Shown: positions 50,056 to 63,360, counted from the first letter of the stretch. The stretch: 64,000 nt of DNA from Rhinopomastus cyanomelas (GCA_013400115.1 VXBP01010394.1:1240001-1304000); one strand, 5' to 3'. Program-made: numbers and translations. The notes: generated from the sequence alone by a model not told the origin.

Positions 50056-51292
50056 TCATAGAATCGTAGAATCATTAGGGATTGGAAGGGACCTTGAAAA
50101 ATATAGTCCAATCCCCCTGCAACAGCAGGATCACCCAGACCAAGTCACACAGGAACATATCCAGGCAGGTCTTAAACGTCTCCAGTGAAGGAGACTCCAA
50201 AACCACCCTGGGCAGCCTGCTCCAGTGCTCTGTCACCCTCACCGTGAAGAAGTTCCTTCTCATATTTGTGTGGAACCTCCTATGTTCCACTTTACAAACA
50301 TTACCCCTCGTCCTACCACTAGATGACACTGAGAAGAGCCCTGCTCCATCCTCCTGACACCCATCCTTCCAATACTTATAGACATTACTGAGGTCAACCC
50401 TCACTCTCCCCTTTTCCAAACAAAAGAGACCCAGCTCCCTCAGCCTCTCCTCATAAGGGAGGTGCTCCACTTCCTTCATTGTAGTGGAACATAAGTGAGT
50501 GAGCAATCTAGTCCTTATGCTGGAGGACTGTGTTTAACAGCGAAACGCAGCAGGGGACGGTTTTGAGAGATACACAGGATACAGGGCTGGGTTACCTGCT
50601 GTCTGCAGGTATATGGACAGCTGGCTTGTTCCAATAGGAACACAGGAGGCGTGCCGTCTATCCAATCACATTGCCTGTGGGGTGGGTTATGTGGAAGTCT
50701 ATAGAAGTTAGCGACTTTGTTTAATAAACAGCTTTTATTACATCATACTGGTCTGAGTGTTAAGGTCCCTCTTAGCGCTCCCATGAATGTCCTCTTGGCC
50801 GAGCCTGAACCCTGAAAGTTTAAACTTCATCCTTGCTGCCCTACACTGGACTCCCTCCAGCAACTCCACATCCCTCTTGGACTGAGGAGCCCAGAACTGG
50901 ACACAATACTCCACATGTGGTCTCACTAGTGCATAGTAGAGGGGAAGAAGAACCCCTTTTGATCTTCCAACCACCCCCATTCTGATCCACCACAGGATGC
51001 TGTTGGCCCTCTTGGCCACAAGAGCCCATTGCTGGCTCATGGTCATCCTGCTGTCCACCAGGACCCCCAGATCTCTTTCTCCTACGCTGCTCTGCAACAA
51101 GTCAGTCCCCAACCTATACTGGTACCTGGGGTTGTTCTCACCCAGATGCAAGACTCTACACTTACCCTTGTTACAGTTCATTACATTTCTCTCTGCCCAG
51201 CTCTTCAGCCTGTCCAGGTCTCGCTGAATGGCAGAACAGTCTGCTGGGGTGTCAGCGACACCACCTAGCTTTGTGTCATCAGCAAACTTGCA
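50056..51292 (-). mobile_element. Largest CR1 LINE copy, interrupted by an LTR
   Basis: The left edge TCATAGAATCGTAGAATCAT is the antisense CR1 tail. On the minus strand the right part (51181 leftward) translates as the C-terminal part of CR1 pol: KCRVLHLGENNP, ERDLGVLVDSRM, YYALVRPHVEYCVQFWAPQ, then ELLEGVQCRAARMK. The left part gives EVEHLPYEERLRELGLF, GRTRGNVCKVEHRRF and RRNFFTVRVTEHWSRLPR. It is truncated at its 5' end within pol, at 51292, where 'GTGTCATCAGCAAACTTGC' ends and unrelated sequence begins. Bases 50480-50830 are an insertion; without it the frame runs through (RMK|EVEHL). CR1 pol is a reverse transcriptase of a non-LTR retrotransposon; this copy is 5'-truncated and inactive. 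Confidence 0.95.
50480..50824 (+). mobile_element. 345-base solo LTR-like insertion inside CR1
   Basis: The insertion begins TGTAGTGG and is flanked by a 6-base direct repeat, CTTCAT at 50474-50479 and 50825-50830. Removing it plus one repeat restores the CR1 reading frame. Inside are CCAAT (50662-50666), a TATA-like TATAGAA (50700-50706) and AATAAA (50723-50728), the order of U3 and R in an LTR on the plus strand. A 6-base target duplication is typical of alpha- and betaretrovirus-like (class II) elements. The right edge reads GTTTAAA, not CA; if the repeat is counted in, it ends CTTCA, as alpharetroviral LTRs do. No internal genes remain. Confidence 0.82.
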
Positions 51293-54200
51293 TCATTTAT
51301 GTTTTTTCACCAGCATTTTCCAGTGTCTGTTCTCTTTCCAGTTCTACTGTCTTTACATTTTCTCCAAAATGTTGTTTATCCCCATGGTTTCAGTTCTGGG
51401 GCTGAATGCGGTTCATTTCCACAAGCCTTTTCCTCCACACTAAGGCTAATCCAACCAGTGTCTCTAGGAACTCTTGGGCACTAGGCTTCCCTACTAGGTT
51501 CCAGGGGGTTGATTTTAAAGAAGACTATTTCATGAAGTTACAGAAATGTAACTGATTTGAAAGGACCTGGACCATTCTTGCACCCAAGCAGATCTAATGC
51601 CAAACATTTTAAGACAGTTTCTTCCTATTTCTTCTCTGCTTCCTTCCAACGTCAAAACACTCTGTAATTCTGCACCTGTTGGGCACCTTCATTCCTGCTG
51701 GCAATATCAGGGAAAAGATCAGCCAAAAGAAAACCACAGGGAATGCACCTTTCATTTCTTGTTTACTCTTAATAGATGAATACTCTGTAAAGGGGGAGCT
51801 TTTCCAGAACCTGTGATCGAGCTGAGCTCCTGCGCACATCTCAGGAGAGGATGTGACTATAAGAAGATCATGTTACTGAAGAGGTTTCTCAGCAATTTCA
51901 AAACCTCTACAAGACTATTCTCAGAACTCATCAAATGTAGTAATCATGCAAACAGTTATGAGTTTAGGTACTTATAATTTCTGTTGAGAACACCACCTGG
52001 CTTTGACGCTAAATTTACATCATTCTCTCTCATTCTGTCCAAGAAACGCTCCCCTTCTTTCTTTAAAAGCTTGCATGGAACGTCTCCTACCTCCATTTGA
52101 TACTAACAATTTTAAAATGCTAATTACAAGATGCTTTAACACACTTTCTCCCTGCTAGCTGTGTCAAACTACAAAAATATTCCTTGAACAAGGCTTTACT
52201 AGACACAATTTTTAAGCCGCATCAACTTGCCGCTATTCCCGCACAAGTAAATAACCCGCTCAGCTATGCTCCCATCCTCCCCTGTGTTTGTGAAGAGGCA
52301 GGATGTGGAAGGGAAAAAAAGGACAAAAGACAAAGGATAAAGAAGGGGAAAAAAGAGGAGAGGAGGATAAAAAAAGGCAGAATGTCCTTACATTTGTGTA
52401 AACATCAGCCCTTATGCCTGGGGAGTGCTCTGCCTTTACAAACATGGAGGTTTTTTCAGAAATAACAACTTCCAAAGGTGATCCTTTGTTTAGAAGGTTC
52501 AAGGCAAGCCAAGAGCAAGTTCAAAGCACAAAAGAATAGAATACAATGAAGACAATGAACACCATGTTAAGGCACATGGCAGAGGTGACACTGTACCTCA
52601 ACAGCTTCTACTGGAGGATTTTCTGAAATGTTGAAATTGTAATTGCTTCACCAGCAACGGAACTTTGCATAATGAAGTGAGGAGGCTGCCCAGTAAGTTT
52701 CTCAGCTAACAACTACATGTCAAGTGTTGTTCCAGCTTTCTACAAAGGAAAAGAAATTGCTTTCTAAAAATTAATTAAACCTCACAACAACAGGTTAAAT
52801 GAACACATCTATTACATAAAATGACCAACTGTAACTCAAAACTTCTGAAGTGACTTTCCAGTGTCCACACAGGTTGAGGACCTGTCGCCCTGAAAGCTGG
52901 TCCAGCCAAGTCTGCAGTGCAAGGTCTGCTTGCCAATGAGGACAGAAAGAGCCATCTTGATTAACAGAAATCTTTTCAATAAGTAATGAAAAACACACTT
53001 CTAGGGAATCAACCAGTCTAAGCCCCATAGCAGCAAACAAAACACCTTGCAGTGTTGTACAGTTACTGTGCAGACACTACTGTATCCCCTGTTCCTTCTC
53101 CAAATCATGAAAAGAAAGTCCAGATTCCTCTGGATGAAAATCACCTGAGAGAAAAGGCCACATTTCTGAGACACAGTAACTACCTCATTGTTTGGCTCAG
53201 TGCACACAATCCAGCCTACTCTCACAGGGCAACTGCCTTCCACAGACTTCCTAGGCAGGCCCATCATACTGCTTACTCTTCTCTGTGGGTGTCTCTGAAG
53301 ATGGGCAGGCATCTGCTGGTGGATAAGAGGTTTCCACTGTGTCACTTTGTCAGCAGTCACTGCTCACATGGCTGAGTTGCCAGAAATAAGCCCATCTCAG
53401 CTGCTACACTTCTCAACCCTGTATGTGATCTTTATCCAGCAACTAGCAGGAGGTGCCTGAAGGCACCTGGAGACAGCAAGGCCTGGGGCTGAACCAGCAC
53501 AGACTATGGGAGCTCACCTAGGGATACTCAGATAAGGTACTGCATAAAAAACACAAACACCCATCTCCTAGTCCCCATATGTGGCCGAGATTTAGAAAGC
53601 AAGAACAGTCACAAGGAAGCAACCAGTTAAAGACCTCTCAAACCATCAAGACATCTTTACAAAATCCATTTTGCCCTTTGTTTCCATTGCCATTTCACAG
53701 AAAGAACAGTAACAAAGCTGCAAGGTCTAATTTCTTCTCAAGAGTAGGCTCACTGATTAAAGCCAGCCCCCACAACTTGGCCATCTGGTGCCTCGGTCGC
53801 TGTGCTTCCGCAACAGTGCTGCCTGCATCCCTCACCTGCCATGGTCAAACTTCCCAGGAAAAGCACCAGCATTTCATGGCAACAGTAGAGGTCAAACCTA
53901 AGGCAACCTAACAAGAAAGATTTAAACCAAATATTGTTTCACCTTCCACATTGAACAGCTCCACTGGCTCTTACGAAGTAAATTATAGCTTCAGTGGAGA
54001 CACTGGGCTTAAACTATCTGTTGTATCTGTTCAGCTGTACAGATGGACAGCCTGCTCTTCATCCACAACACTGGAAGTATTTTAAAATAGCTATTAACAT
54101 TACTTATTCTCTAAAGATATAGTCATTTATGAAACTTTGCTTTTCCAAACAAGAAAGTAACTAGAGGTCCAAAAATGACTTTATTCTCCTAATGGGGATT

Positions 54201-54498
54201 CAATGTTGTGTACAGAGCTTAACAAAAATTGCACTGTGAAAGCAATCCACATCATAACTACCTTGTTAAAAGTTAAACACAAGCTTGAAATACTCTCTCT
54301 GGTCCAACACTGTGCTATCTACCCAGGTAAATGAGTTAATATCATTACTTCTGGCAGAGCTTGACAGATGGCAGCAAGACTGTACTGAGTTCTCCCCTCA
54401 CAAGGCAAGAAAGATGTCCATGAATGGGAATAAGTCCAGGGAAGGAAGCTGGTGCCTCAAGGGACAGGAGCACACAATCTGCACAAAGAAATGATGGA
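51293..54498. other. Upstream intron block
   Basis: It contains the purine tract at 52307. Frames of 119 and 107 codons overlap on opposite strands at 53001-53375, without recognisable content. Confidence 0.5.
52307..52377 (+). repeat. Purine-rich tract, 71 bases
   Basis: Of 71 bases only four are pyrimidines, and 52339-52367 is 29 purines without a break. The TENM2 sense strand is the pyrimidine strand. Such tracts can form triplex (H-DNA) structures or act as cryptic polypyrimidine tracts; neither is shown here. Confidence 0.8.
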
Positions 54499-54770
54499 AT
54501 TTGGCTTGTTTAACCTGCTAAAGAGATGGCTGAGCAAGACCTAGAACCTAAGAGTCTGTGGAGGAGAAGGGGGCAGATGTGAACTGAAGGAGAGCAGAGT
54601 TATGGGGACAAATACACTCTGGAAGAGGTTGCTGCAGAGGTTGGGCAATTTTGTACATTTTCAAGACTCAACTGCTCAAGTCCTTTAGCAACCTGGTCTC
54701 AGTTCAGCTTGAAGTGTGGATTAGGACCTCCAGAGGCCCCTTCCAGCCTTGACAGTCTCTGACTCAATGA
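54499..54770 (+). mobile_element. Diverged CR1 fragment, 3' end
   Basis: It contains 'GGCTTGTTTAACCTGC', 'GAAGAGGTTGCTGCAGAGGT', 'GGACCTCCAGAGGCCCCTTC' and 'CAGCCTTGACAGTCTCTG', a worn CR1 3' end in sense. It is more diverged than the copies at 37716 and 50056. Confidence 0.78.
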
Positions 54771-57700
54771 GATTCCTAAGTTAGGAAAAAGTTCCACAAC
54801 CATTTATACAAGTATTTATTTAGGAAACAAACCTGTACAGGGAACACACAATGACAGCTTTGCAAGCTGAGGACACAGGTTTAAGAAGTTAGAGCTTTTT
54901 AAAGTAGAAAATGTATCTAAGCTTTCAGGTTTAAAGCTGAGTTCAAAGCTTCAGTAGCACAATAAGGCAGACACCGTGTTAGGTCTGCAACACGTGCAGA
55001 CTGCAGAGAAGCAGCAGACATTGCTGCAGTGGGGTCCTGGCCACACAGTCCTGCTGATGACAGAACAAAAGGTAGATGCACAGAAATGGGCTTTGTTTCC
55101 AACCACACCACTTGACAGGGCTTTGCAATGGTCCTTTAAACACATGAAAATAAACCCAAAATAAAATACCTTTGCCATTTGTTATAACAGCACTGTCATG
55201 AATCCAAAGGAGACAGTATGAGAAGGAATCACCACCTGTAATAGCCCAGAGTCCACTTCCCTGCTCCCCCGTGATACAAACCAATGCAGATATTCCTCTT
55301 CCACTGAGGGTTTTGTTTTGCTTGGCAGCCAGGCAAGCGTGGCCTTCATCCGTGCCTGTCCTTCAGGTATGTGACTTCAGCTGTGGCGTGTGACAGGCTA
55401 ATACATTACTTTGCCTGAAGAGCTATGGATTGTCCTAAAACAGGAAACAATACGAAAAGCTAAGGGTGTTCCAGTGATTTACCTACCAAATCTGCCCATT
55501 TCTATTTCACTGCAGGATACAGCACAGATAGTGGGTATGAACTTACTTAGAAGCTGATGGTGGTTTTTCTTCCTGTACAGCTTCCCATCTGCCAAACTGC
55601 ACGTGGTTCTTAGTTTCAGACAATAAACTAGGTGGTGAAGATTTCCTCTCTGCTGCATTTACCCCAAAGCAGGGGGGGTCAATATAGGTCTGGGTACGGA
55701 AGCTGAACAGCCACATAACCCTAAGTCATACAACTGCATCTCTGGGATTTGTGTAGGAAAGGCTTCGGTCCCTAGGACCCCCCAGGCATCCTGGTGAACC
55801 AGAAAGGGCTTTATCCATAGCCACCAGAGGCAGTTGCTAATGCCAGTAGAAGAACTGCTGACTGCTGTGTAGTTCAGAAAACCACCTGAAATTTTCTGAC
55901 GTCTTTTGTTTTTTTCTAATTTTATGTTATTTTACAAGTTTTACATACCACACAGTCTTAATTCTTTAGGAAACCCAACAGAGTCATGACTGCTTCATGC
56001 AAAAAGCAAACTAACCATTTCACCTTTTCCCCAAAGAGCTGCAGACCATCTGTGGACAATTAGAGACACATTCTGGCAGAAACTGGGAAGGAAGGAACAC
56101 TTAGAAAAATTACATGAACTTGCGTTGGTAGTTCTTGAGATACACAGAGTCAATGAAGTGTCCTAACTATCTGTCTCCTTTGTCAGTTGCCTTTTTTGCA
56201 GTCATGTCTGATAGCTCCAGAATTTCAAGCAACGTAATGTTATGTTCATGAAACTTGTTCACCCAGACACACACTTCCAGCTCAACGGTAGTCACACGTG
56301 CACCCCACTCCCCTGGACAAACACTACTGTAACTAACATCTTACTGCATCTCTCACAAAGGATTTCAGTGGTGCTCCACCCTTTAAAGCATTTCTTCTCT
56401 TCACAAAGAAAATCACTGCGATGCTGTATTTTAATACACAAAGTTACTGAGGCAGAGAAGAGCAAGTCACAGAGGAGCTGCTATTTAAAGCCTCTCTTAG
56501 CTTCAGTAGGTTGTTCTGCCTTACAGGCAGTGGGAAAAACAGTCTCCTATCTCTGCACCTCTCAGAGCAGGAAGGAAACTAGAAACAAACACTATAAATG
56601 CTTTATTATCCTGAACTGAAATCATTAAACTACGCACAGTTTTAACCTAATTTATCAGGAAACAGAACTTGACAGATCCCTGACAAAGTACATTAAGTAC
56701 TGTGGGATTGTAAACTCAGGTCAATACTGAGACCCACAATGACCTGCAGGTAAAAAGATCCATATGCTGTCACCAGTTTAGTCAGTTATCCAAAGTACCT
56801 CAGAACTTTCTAACTTGTTTGAAATCTTTTGGGAATTTTTAAAAGAAAAACTGAAGAGCAAAATGTAGAGGAGAGAAATTGCTCTCCTGATGCTGTTTGC
56901 CATGGTTATGCCAGCTTTCAAACCCAATGCTGCAAAAACCATGTTTGAGACCGTGACTGTCACCTCCCAGAGGTGCTGGATCTGTGAGTCCAGCTGGGCC
57001 CTAGGTAAAGTGATGGTCCTCAGGTGCTGACGAGAACTCCAGAGCTTCCTGCAAAATTTAGACGTCTCAGGCTTCCCAAAGCAGAGTATCCTACCCCAAA
57101 ATCACCAGGATTAACGTGCACGTTTGAGTGTTTTGTAAGCGGCACAAATGAGGTCATTTCAAGTGACATCTACAGCACTACTGAGGAGATTTCATGCAAG
57201 ACAGAAATTACTGCAGGACCTTGGACAACTCTAGCTCTGTCCTTTCAGCAACACAGAGTAAGAGCTGATGCAGGTGACTACCTGAAGGTAGTGTAGCAGG
57301 CAGCAAAACTGTCTCCTTTATCAGTAATTCCTAGTGACTTCATTCTAGAAGAAACTGCTCCCTGAACCAAACAGACAACTTTCTATGAACAAGAGTGTTG
57401 TGCTTCTACAAGCAGCCAAGATGTAAAAATGTTAGTTTTTTTTAAAAAAAATAGTTATTTTTAAAAAGAAAATGTTTCTTCAATTAATTAGACTAAACAA
57501 ACCAACCAAGAATCTGTGAATAAACCACAAAACTGCTTTCATTTCCAAAGAAAGAAGATCAAGACAAAGAATTCCTAAAGAGCAGCTTGTAGATCAGGTT
57601 TATCTCTCTGCAGTTTAGGAGTAGTGGTTGCATGCCTATATTGCACCATCTGCAGAGGTGAGATTCTACATCCCCCAGACTTGGGCAACTCCCAAAAAGA

Positions 57701-60700
57701 GAGAACTACAGTAACTAAAGTTGCAACTGAACTTTTGTAGGTAGAAAAACCTTTGCTTGAAAATAGTGATTTTTAAGAATAAAATACAGCTAGGTAACTC
57801 ATTTCCTATAAATATCTTCAAGGAAATCTATAGACCCACAGAATATCTTGATGGAATGCTCAGTTTTCCAGGTAGCTTGGCTTACACCGTCAGAACTAAC
57901 ACCAGCTCTCAGAAATTCTAGCCTGAACAGGCAAACTTTCCCCTCTGCTTCGCAGAAGTGAAAAACATTAGATATCTGCCTTTCTTCAAGCCATTCAGCC
58001 ACTAGAAGTGTTTTTATTTTTACTGTACAAAACCTTCCATGATGCTGCTGGAATACTTCCCAATAATCAGGACTACAGAATTAGGAAATATCCCATTTGG
58101 AAATTGAGTTTTGAGTGATAAGAATGAAATACAAATTGGTCCATAGTTCCATGACTCCATTTAGGCTGCAGTAATATTAGTTCTGCTACAGTGCAAGTGC
58201 ATCACCAGACAGATGCTCAGATCAGTGCTCCAAATGGGCATGATCTGAAAATTGTCATTCAACATGAAATTGTGACACATGAGCTAAATTAATTTTTATA
58301 GAAGAAAACAAGCACTTTAAAAAGTTATTTCTTTATATATAGACTTACCCATACCTCCTAAGAATTCCAGAAATCAGATATGTCTAAGGATTAGTCTACT
58401 TTGCTCTCTGCAGAGCCAGGCTAATTCTCACCTAACTGACAAAATACAGGCTGTTTCTTTATCTCTCCCATTAAGAACTTAACTACGGAAAAGCGAGGTG
58501 TCAAGTCACGAAAGCCACCCAGAATTGCTACTGCATCATACACAGGTTAACTTACGAACGCTGTGCTGAAGCTCCACAGTGGGACCAAACCTCTGTGACT
58601 CTCAGCAGAGCCCTCCCTGTACAGTAATAGAAGTAACAACAATGGAGAAGGAGTCTGGGCAGCAGAGGATTTTACTCTAGAGCAGCTTGTGACAAAAATC
58701 CAGACAACACTGAAAGTGTCCTTAACAGGTTTCATCACCAGCTAGGTACAAAATTTGTGGTGCAGCAGGTAAAGCTAAAATATTTATTTATGTTCTTTTT
58801 CTCTGTTTATGATCAGACTTTTGTTAACATTGCTTAGATTTCAGCTACTTGATTTTAATCATTTTTGCCTCTCAGCTTTTCTAAGCACCTTCAGTTTCAC
58901 TGTTCCCCAAACCAATCTGTGTTTCTGGAAATCCTATGTCTTCATTTCTCTTGGTTTCACAAATTCGAGGTGGAGTTGCATTTGAAACAATCTACAGTTC
59001 TTTCTAGAAATGAGTCCAGCATGGGGCAACAGCGTGGATCTGCAGAATTCAGCTATTCCTCACGTGCATTTCCAAAATCACTGAGCATTAATGAGTTTCT
59101 ACTCTATGTATTTATATGCAGCTCTTTGAAGTGATCATTACCAGCCAGAAAAAGTCACTTGAAGAACTGAGTTGATAAAATAAAAATAACTTGTACCCTC
59201 TCCTTGGATCTGCAGTACCATTCCGCAACGCCTGCAATGCTGCCCGGGATCCAAAAGGCACCAACAGACCCAACCCCGCACTCAGCAAGTAATGCTGACC
59301 AAAACCACGAACATTTAAGCGTGCTGATCATGGCTTAAAAAGTGAAGTCTGAAGACTTTTCCTCCCTGGAAGTTTAGTTTTTCCACCAAGATTCAATTCC
59401 CTTTTGTCCCAAAATAAATAATATTTCACAGACAATTGAGTTTATCTGCCTCGAATAGATAAAAGCATTAAAATAAATTTTAAAAAAGAGTATAGTGAAC
59501 TAATCTGATCATTCCTGCAAGTCTGGTGGGAACACAGATGTGCTCAATATGGAATTGACTGGTTGAAAGGTATTTGGGAAGGCCTTCTAGCATGACAAGG
59601 GTTCTTCCAAACAATGTGCAGTCACTTAGAGGAATTCAGGTGTTTCCCCCAGTGTGAAAAGGAGGGTTTTTTGGGGCATGGGTTATGTAAGAAGTCTTTT
59701 CAGACCGATTCCAAGCAAGGTATGGTTCACACACTTTAAACTGGTTTCACTTGTCATGCAGTATTTGGCAGAGCTAATGCTTAGCTGTTCCTAAAGAGTC
59801 TATAAAAGAAAATACTGCTTTCCTTACTCGGCAAACACTGAACTAAAACTATGTTGTGCCTTGTTTGCACACCGAGGACTGAATTTGACACTGTAATAGA
59901 GAAAAGCGGCCTGTGCTAGTTTTAACTGCTGTGGTCCCAATTCTCCTTCCTTTGTATTAGAAAGAGTTTCATGAGACCAACATTTTGGAATATGGCATTA
60001 ACGCTGACAGAAGAGACGGTCTTCCAACAAATCCTACTGTCACTCCAGCAGTTCCAAAAATTCCTGACAGGTCACTTAACACAGCAGTGTATAGGTTGGA
60101 GTCCAAATATGAACATAACTGCATGTTTTCAAAAGCCTGCAAAACCACAGGCAGAGCTGACTGCAGCTCTAAGTAACGCTTAACGAGAAGGCCAACATTA
60201 TTATTTCCTTTCCAAGTATTATAAATCTAACATTTTCTTATAACAGATACCAGAAGCTCCCTCCTGTTTAACAGTGAAAGGTTAATAAACACTTTTCAAA
60301 TAATGTCATAATCTACTGTCTAGGTCTTCAGAGCCATTTTATCTACTTTGTACAAAGATAATGATGATTATTGGCTCTGCAACTCCTATAATTCACTCCA
60401 CCTCCGCTGAGTTGATGGAGATCTGCCAGTTTCTGCCCCCAAACAGGGTTAATACCATTTTCCTGAAAGCTCTTTTTTGGTGAAAACACAAAGTTGATAC
60501 CAGTAAAAGCTTTGGTTTTGTCAAAAATACATTTGTATTAAAATTTAAACACACCATTTAGCATTTCTGTCCACTCATTACAGCCCAGAGTTACTTTCAG
60601 CTGATTCCCAGTCTGAGCAGCCGTGACTATTACAGTCTCAATGCCGTGGTCACACTAGAGCTGCAGACTCAGGGGTAAGCACATTTGAAAGCCTATAAAA

Positions 60701-61415
60701 TGGAGAGTTGTGAACTGTTGTGCTGTCTTACATAATAATCTAAGAAAATACCTGCTTCTCAGGAAAGAGATCTGTATCACATCACAGCCTGCAGTTCTGT
60801 AAAAGGCCCCTTCATGTCTTAAACTTCAAACATCTTTAAAGCACAGCCAAACAATGCTCTCACTGCAGAATTTCCCTCTCTACACTGCTAGGGCACTGAC
60901 AATGGGAATTTAAAATGCACCAGTTGGCAATTCTATTGAGATCTGAAATCTACAGTTCTCCTGCATGGGGCCTCCTCCTCTTCTCCACACTTGCTGCTTC
61001 CCAGTAAGTGTCTGAGGAAGATAGAAGTGTTTCTGACCACAGGTCTGTCCTATTCAGCACCTTGTTTGCAGCAGTACAGTGAGTAGAAGCCCAGGGGAAA
61101 AGAAGAACAAAGCATATAGGTCTCATACATCCAAACTTGAGTCTTTGCAGCTCCAGATTTACCCAAAGTGATGGTAAATCCAGCTGAAGGTTCTTTCCAG
61201 CATTTTCTGGAGCCTATGTCAAGGTTTTGCAGCCAATGGATGTGTTGGACTAGAGTCCCAGAAGCCCAAGCTACCTGTAGCATGAATAGCTGCTTTTATT
61301 CGTTCACTTCAACTCCAGCTTGGTCACATGGGGGTGAACATGCTTCAAAATATCATAGTCTTCTTAATAAAAGTCTTCAAAATGGTAAGAGGAAAATTGA
61401 GAAGTCTCACATAAT
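54771..61415. other. Upstream intron block
   Basis: Unique-looking sequence with a T8A8 tract at 57436. A 125-codon frame at 56242-56619 resembles nothing known. No repeat was named. Confidence 0.5.
57436..57451. other. T8A8 palindrome
   Basis: Eight T followed by eight A, with a smaller T5A5 starting 57458. It is a rigid A-tract and is probably composition-driven. Confidence 0.8.
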
Positions 61416-61478
61416 CTAATGGGCTGGGCAGGATGATTTTCAGAGATCCCTTCCAACCTCAACCACTCTGAGATTCTG
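61416..61478 (+). mobile_element. Short CR1 3' tail
   Basis: It reads 'GGGCTGGGCAGGATGATTTT', 'CAGAGATCCCTTCCAACCTC' and ACTCTGAGATTCTG, the CR1 terminus in sense. Confidence 0.85.
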
Positions 61479-63360
61479 CCCTTTTCATCTCTCAAATGAT
61501 TTCTTCTTTTAAAAGACGATCATGAAGAATCTCCAGCAATTCCCTATGTACGTAGATGATGAAGGGGAAACGTTAAATAAGATGTAAGATTTGGACCCAG
61601 CGCTTCGTTACAAACCCAGACATCAGTTGCTTTAAAGTATCTCCAAAGAGAAAAGGACCAACACAGGAAAACGTTCAAATGCAGAACACTATTTTTCCCT
61701 TATGGAACGTAAGAAGATCGGAGAATAAATTCTGCACAGAGGGCAGAAGAGTGGGAACCTGTGTAATAATTTATAAAGGACTAATAAACCAGCATGTGTC
61801 TTGTTCACTACTCTAACTCTGCCCTTCAAGTATGCAGGTATTTTAATTTATTTCTGCAAACAAATATTCCAGGTAGTTTTAGTAAAAACCCTTTGAGTTT
61901 GTTATTACTTGATGGCTTTTAGTCTGAAGAGATAGGAAACACTCTTTTCAGAATCTATGGGAGGCTTTAAAACCTCCCATAGACCTTCGAAGGCAATTAT
62001 AGCAGAGGAGTTTTTCAGATTTACACCTGACTGAGATGGAAAGGTCTGAGTACATCAAATATTAAAGCCAAACTCACTATAAATAACCTCCAACTGAAGC
62101 ACAGCTCCAGCGACAACTAACATTTTTTTCTTTTTCTCTCATTTTTGCCCCTTGACATAGCAGTGTGAGAACAGTGAAAGAAAAGACAGAATATGTATCT
62201 ATCAGATGGCCTAAAATATTCCAGTTCTCTTGATGTTACTAGTGAAGGAGACGAACCGGGGTCTATGTGCTCACTACCTTCACATGCCAGTCCCTTCCTG
62301 CATTAGCAAATCAAGCTGACCAGAAAACAGAGCACAGCCTTCCCTACAATATAATCCTGATAATGACATCTAATGAGGAATTTGATTGCTAACTCTCACA
62401 AAAAAAGACTATTTCTTATCTGCCCTAAAATATTTGTAAATTACATCACAGATTGAGAGGTGGCCCTAACTATCTTGAGCACCACTTGATATTTGCTTTC
62501 TGTTAAAATGCACTCTCTTGAGTAGCTGTGCTTCAATATTTTGTAAGGAATGAAAGGGAACACTATTTAGCAGTGGCTTTAAAACCCCGAATAATTTCCA
62601 TAATTTGTGACAGTTGGCAGATTTTGATAGTATCTCACATTGATTTTTATGTTTCCAGATGACAATCATTACACTATTATCTGCAGTTTGAGCAGTGGAA
62701 CCTAACCTCCTAATTAGGATGAAAAACTGCTCCAGTCGCAACCCCAGTAAGTCACAACAAGTCAATAATTTTAATAAGAATTAATTTAAAAAACTCTACA
62801 AGGTAGTATTGGAAGTTATTCTGGCATGTCTATCGATTAACACTTGGTATTACATCCTATAAAGGACCCCTTAAATACAGCATCAATCTAGGCACAGCAT
62901 TTTGGTAGTCTGTTGATTTTATTTGGTTTTACTTATTATAAAGTGAAGTGAAATAAAAGGCTTAAAACATTACTGAAGTAAAGCACTGAAGTTAACACTG
63001 GATGTGTTAACTTCACACTGCGCTTGAGAGTCCTGTGATGAAGGGCTGCAGCCTGCACTGTAGTAAAAGGACACAGGACTAAGCACGCTGGCACCTCCCT
63101 CGTGTGTCAGGATGGACTATCTCACAAAATCTCAGAAATTTCCTAATAGGAAATTTGCAGTGGCTGCCACTTACAGAATCAGTCATGTCCTGATAACTGT
63201 GACCCTGTTCATTACCACCTACACACGTGTTCTGGCGTTAGGAAACTGTAAAATGAGGTGTGTGCACCAAACACACAAGGAGGCCATCACTCACTGAAAA
63301 TGCAACGTTTCCTTCCGAGAGTTGCTAAAAGTGAACGGAGCTAACAGAGCATCTACCGGA
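61479..63360. other. Upstream intron block before the CpG-rich region
   Basis: AT-rich until about 63300, then a sharp rise in GC and CpG. It contains the 11-base inverted repeat at 61954. Confidence 0.55.
61954..61983. repeat. 11-base inverted repeat with 8-base spacer
   Basis: TCTATGGGAGG, spacer CTTTAAAA, then CCTCCCATAGA. The arms are perfect. It would form a stable RNA hairpin in either transcript sense. No function is known to me. Confidence 0.92.

Noticed and set aside
50738..51181. 147-codon minus-strand gene-like frame
   Set aside because: It is the tail of CR1 pol running into an inserted LTR, not a host gene.
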